From JASJHI01 sp965371355 (GTDB lineage: Bacteria > Actinomycetota > Acidimicrobiia > Acidimicrobiales > Ilumatobacteraceae), in the NCBI GenBank assembly GCA_965371355.1, contig CBDUYD010000138.1, forward strand, positions 1 to 7,557: DNA of 7,557 nt, in the 5' to 3' direction. Positions 6,169-7,557 of the stretch are shown here, one piece after another. The position numbers were made by a program, and so were the translations under genes. Every line of letters starts with the position of its first letter. Position 1 is the stretch's first letter. The notes under the pieces are model-generated. The model did not search any database. It was not told where the DNA came from and saw only the letters and a program-made list of their open reading frames with translations.

Positions 6169-6645
6169 TCAGGTGAGCGCCGAACCACTCTCGATCTGGG
6201 CCTTCAGCCCGGCGAGGTTGCGCTTCCAGATCCACCGCATGATCGGCCTGGCGAAAAAGCCTCCGATCGAGCCGCCCATGAACCACGGAAAGCGGAGTTC
6301 CTCACTCCAACAGAGCTCCGTGCGACCTTCGGCCACCTCGCACAGCGTGAACTCGCCAACGCCCTCGACGACACCGGTATGGATCACGCCGAGGCGCCGC
6401 TCGGGCTCCCATGCCGTGACCTCCATCACGTCGGTCGTCGTGAACGGCCCGATCCGTGTATCACACTCGAACCGGGTGCCGACGCCCTCGGTGTTGTCGG
6501 ACAAGAAGCGCACTGCGACCGCGTCGTGCATCCAATCGACGTGTCGTTCGATGCAGCGGATCTGGATCCAGACGGCGGCGGCCTCGGCGTCGATCACCAC
6601 CGAGATGACGATCGGGTGGCGATTCCGCCTCGACTCGACCGTCAC
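6169..6645 (-). CDS. SRPBCC (START/polyketide-cyclase-like) family protein
   Basis: This 158-residue protein has the helix-grip plan of the SRPBCC superfamily: an N-terminal strand (IVISVVIDA, 12-20), a helix beginning AAAVWIQI, and a region HVDWMHDAVAVRFL (36-49) that corresponds to the 'wp.w....v..ve' motif. Several beta strands follow: GTRFECDTRIGPF, TTTDVMEVTAWEPERRLGV (70-88), GEFTLCEVAEGRTELCWSEELRF. A long C-terminal amphipathic helix (about 133-152) should close the ligand cavity. Members bind small hydrophobic ligands, and the ligand here cannot be told. No signal peptide is seen. A Gly-rich segment near 124-130 (GGSIGGFF) replaces the usual linker before the last helix. The GTG start overlaps the stop of the upstream SDR gene (GTGA), so the two are probably translated together. 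Proteins of these two families often occur side by side, which suggests shared work on one substrate. The SRPBCC fold is likely; the function is unknown. Confidence 0.82.
   Translation of the reverse strand: MTVESRRNRHPIVISVVIDAEAAAVWIQIRCIERHVDWMHDAVAVRFLSDNTEGVGTRFECDTRIGPFTTTDVMEVTAWEPERRLGVIHTGVVEGVGEFTLCEVAEGRTELCWSEELRFPWFMGGSIGGFFARPIMRWIWKRNLAGLKAQIESGSALT
6642..6645 (-). other. GTGA overlap coupling the SDR gene to the SRPBCC gene
   Basis: On the minus strand the SRPBCC start GTG (6645-6643) shares bases with the TGA stop (6644-6642) of the upstream epimerase-like gene. There is no Shine-Dalgarno site for the SRPBCC gene, so re-initiation by terminating ribosomes is the likely way it is translated. 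Confidence 0.75.
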
Positions 6646-7526
6646 CCGGCGAACATCGACTCGAACGCACCCGGAAGATCGGGCGACTCGAACTCGAAGC
6701 CGGCATCCTCGAGGACAGCCGGTCTGGCGCGCACCGAGGCGAGCAGCAACTCACGGCCCATCTCGCCGAGCGCGGCACGAATCGCGAACGCCGGGGCGGG
6801 GGCGACCGCCGGGCGCTCGAGCGCCGCGGCGAGGATCCGGGCGAAGTCGCCCTGGCGCACGGGCCCCGGTGAGGCGATGTTCGCCGGACCCTCGATCTCG
6901 GACTCGATGAGGAACCGCAGCGCCCTGACCTGGTCGTCGAGCGTCACCCAACTCCAGAACTGGCGGCCGCCGCCCAATGGTCCGCCGAGGCCCCACCTCG
7001 TGATCGCGCGCATGCGACCGAGCGCCCCGGCTCGCGGGGTCAGCACGAGCGATGTGCGGGCGTATGTGAGGCGTACGCCGAGGTCCTCGATCGGAACGGC
7101 CGACAACTCCCACGCTCGAACGACCTCGGCGAGAAAGCCAGAACCATGCGACGACGTCTCGTCGAGCAACTCGTCGCCGCGATCGCCGTAGTAGCCGACG
7201 GCCGAACCGCACACGAACACGCTCGGCGGATCGTCGAGGTCACCGAGCGCTCGGGCAAGCAACGCCGTCGAGTCGACTCGCGACCCGAGGATCCGTTGCT
7301 TCTTCGCGTTCGTCCATCGGCCCTGGATCGTCTCTCCGGCGAGGTGAACGACCGCGTCGAACGACTCGAGCGCGGTTGCATCGAACTCACCCGCATCGAC
7401 GTTCCAGACGATCGTGTCGTCCGAGCGCGTTCGGGAGATCCCAACAACGTCGTGACCGTCGCTCCGCAGGTCGGCCGCCAGCGCCGAGCCGACCATCCCC
7501 GAGACCCCCGAGATCGCGACTCGCAC
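6642..7526 (-). CDS. TIGR01777-family NAD(P)-dependent epimerase-like SDR protein
   Basis: This is a 294-residue extended-SDR protein of the TIGR01777 (YfcH / SDR39U1-like) group. The N-terminal nucleotide-binding motif is GVSGMVG (residues 7-13). Family landmarks in order are HLAGE (61-65), RWTNAKKQRILGSRV (70-84), GSAVGYYGDRGDE (107-119), FLAEVVRAWE (131-140), a VRLTYARTSLVL strand, GLGGPLGGGRQFWSWV (179-194), and near the C-terminus GEMGRELLLASVRARP (254-269). The YxxxK motif of classical SDRs is replaced by YYGDRG, as is normal for this group. The reaction and substrate of the family are not known. The start is uncertain. GTG at 7526 gives MRVAISG, the usual N-terminus of the family. GTG codons at 7535 and 7556 are in frame upstream, and the frame stays open to the window edge, but those extra residues look non-conserved. 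The gene overlaps the SRPBCC gene by 4 bp, forming a two-gene unit. Confidence 0.87.
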   Translation of the reverse strand: MRVAISGVSGMVGSALAADLRSDGHDVVGISRTRSDDTIVWNVDAGEFDATALESFDAVVHLAGETIQGRWTNAKKQRILGSRVDSTALLARALGDLDDPPSVFVCGSAVGYYGDRGDELLDETSSHGSGFLAEVVRAWELSAVPIEDLGVRLTYARTSLVLTPRAGALGRMRAITRWGLGGPLGGGRQFWSWVTLDDQVRALRFLIESEIEGPANIASPGPVRQGDFARILAAALERPAVAPAPAFAIRAALGEMGRELLLASVRARPAVLEDAGFEFESPDLPGAFESMFAG

Positions 7527-7557
7527 GATCGGCACGGTACCGGATTCCCGGCCCACC

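Noticed and set aside
5061..6176. Long plus-strand open frame (371 codons) opposite the HNH gene
   Set aside because: It is antisense to a clear DUF222/HNH gene. The translation is rich in Arg, Pro and Thr with no motif, typical of a shadow frame in high-GC DNA.
5890..7191. Long plus-strand open frame (433 codons)
   Set aside because: It runs antisense across the HNH start, the intergenic gap, the SRPBCC gene and part of the SDR gene, with low-complexity Arg/Ser/Pro sequence and no start signal.

Overview
This window looks like chromosomal DNA of a high-GC actinobacterium, most likely of the Acidimicrobiia/Ilumatobacter kind. That placement is my inference. It rests on the strong G+C bias at third codon positions, frequent GTG starts, few Shine-Dalgarno sites, and a DUF222/HNH (13E12-type) gene, a family abundant in actinobacteria. 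The window is almost fully coding. There are seven protein genes. I see no RNA genes, CRISPR array, insertion sequence or other obvious mobile DNA. The longest stretch without a gene is about 118 bp.

Plus strand, 1-4699: five tightly packed genes that read as one operon, with spacings of +9, -4, +12 and +2 nt. The first runs in from outside the window. It is the C-terminal end of GAR synthetase (PurD) fused in frame to a complete AIR synthetase (PurM). It is followed by a separate GAR transformylase (PurN) and IMP dehydrogenase (GuaB). Together these give purine-ring steps 2, 5 and 3, and then the commitment of IMP to GMP. The last two genes are a small adenylate-kinase-like P-loop NTPase (FlaR/'topology modulation' type) and a flavin reductase closely resembling iodotyrosine deiodinase, with its substrate-binding Glu/Tyr/Lys residues in place.

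Minus strand, 7557-4692: a TIGR01777-family NAD(P)-dependent SDR epimerase-like protein is translationally coupled (GTGA overlap) to an SRPBCC/START-like protein. After a 118-bp gap comes a DUF222/HNH nuclease-like gene with the only strong ribosome binding site in the window. Its 3' end overlaps the plus-strand operon by 8 bp, so the two transcription units converge with no room for a terminator.

The most interesting points are these. (1) The PurD-PurM fusion is followed by PurN, which is the domain order of the eukaryotic GART protein, and the split matches yeast Ade5,7 + Ade8. (2) The PurN itself has an 'NLHPALPG' active-site variant that resembles Ade8. (3) A deiodinase-like enzyme sits at the end of a purine operon. 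(4) The catalytic flap of GuaB appears to carry an insertion of about 10 residues. I do not see a clear-cut new defence or mobile system here.
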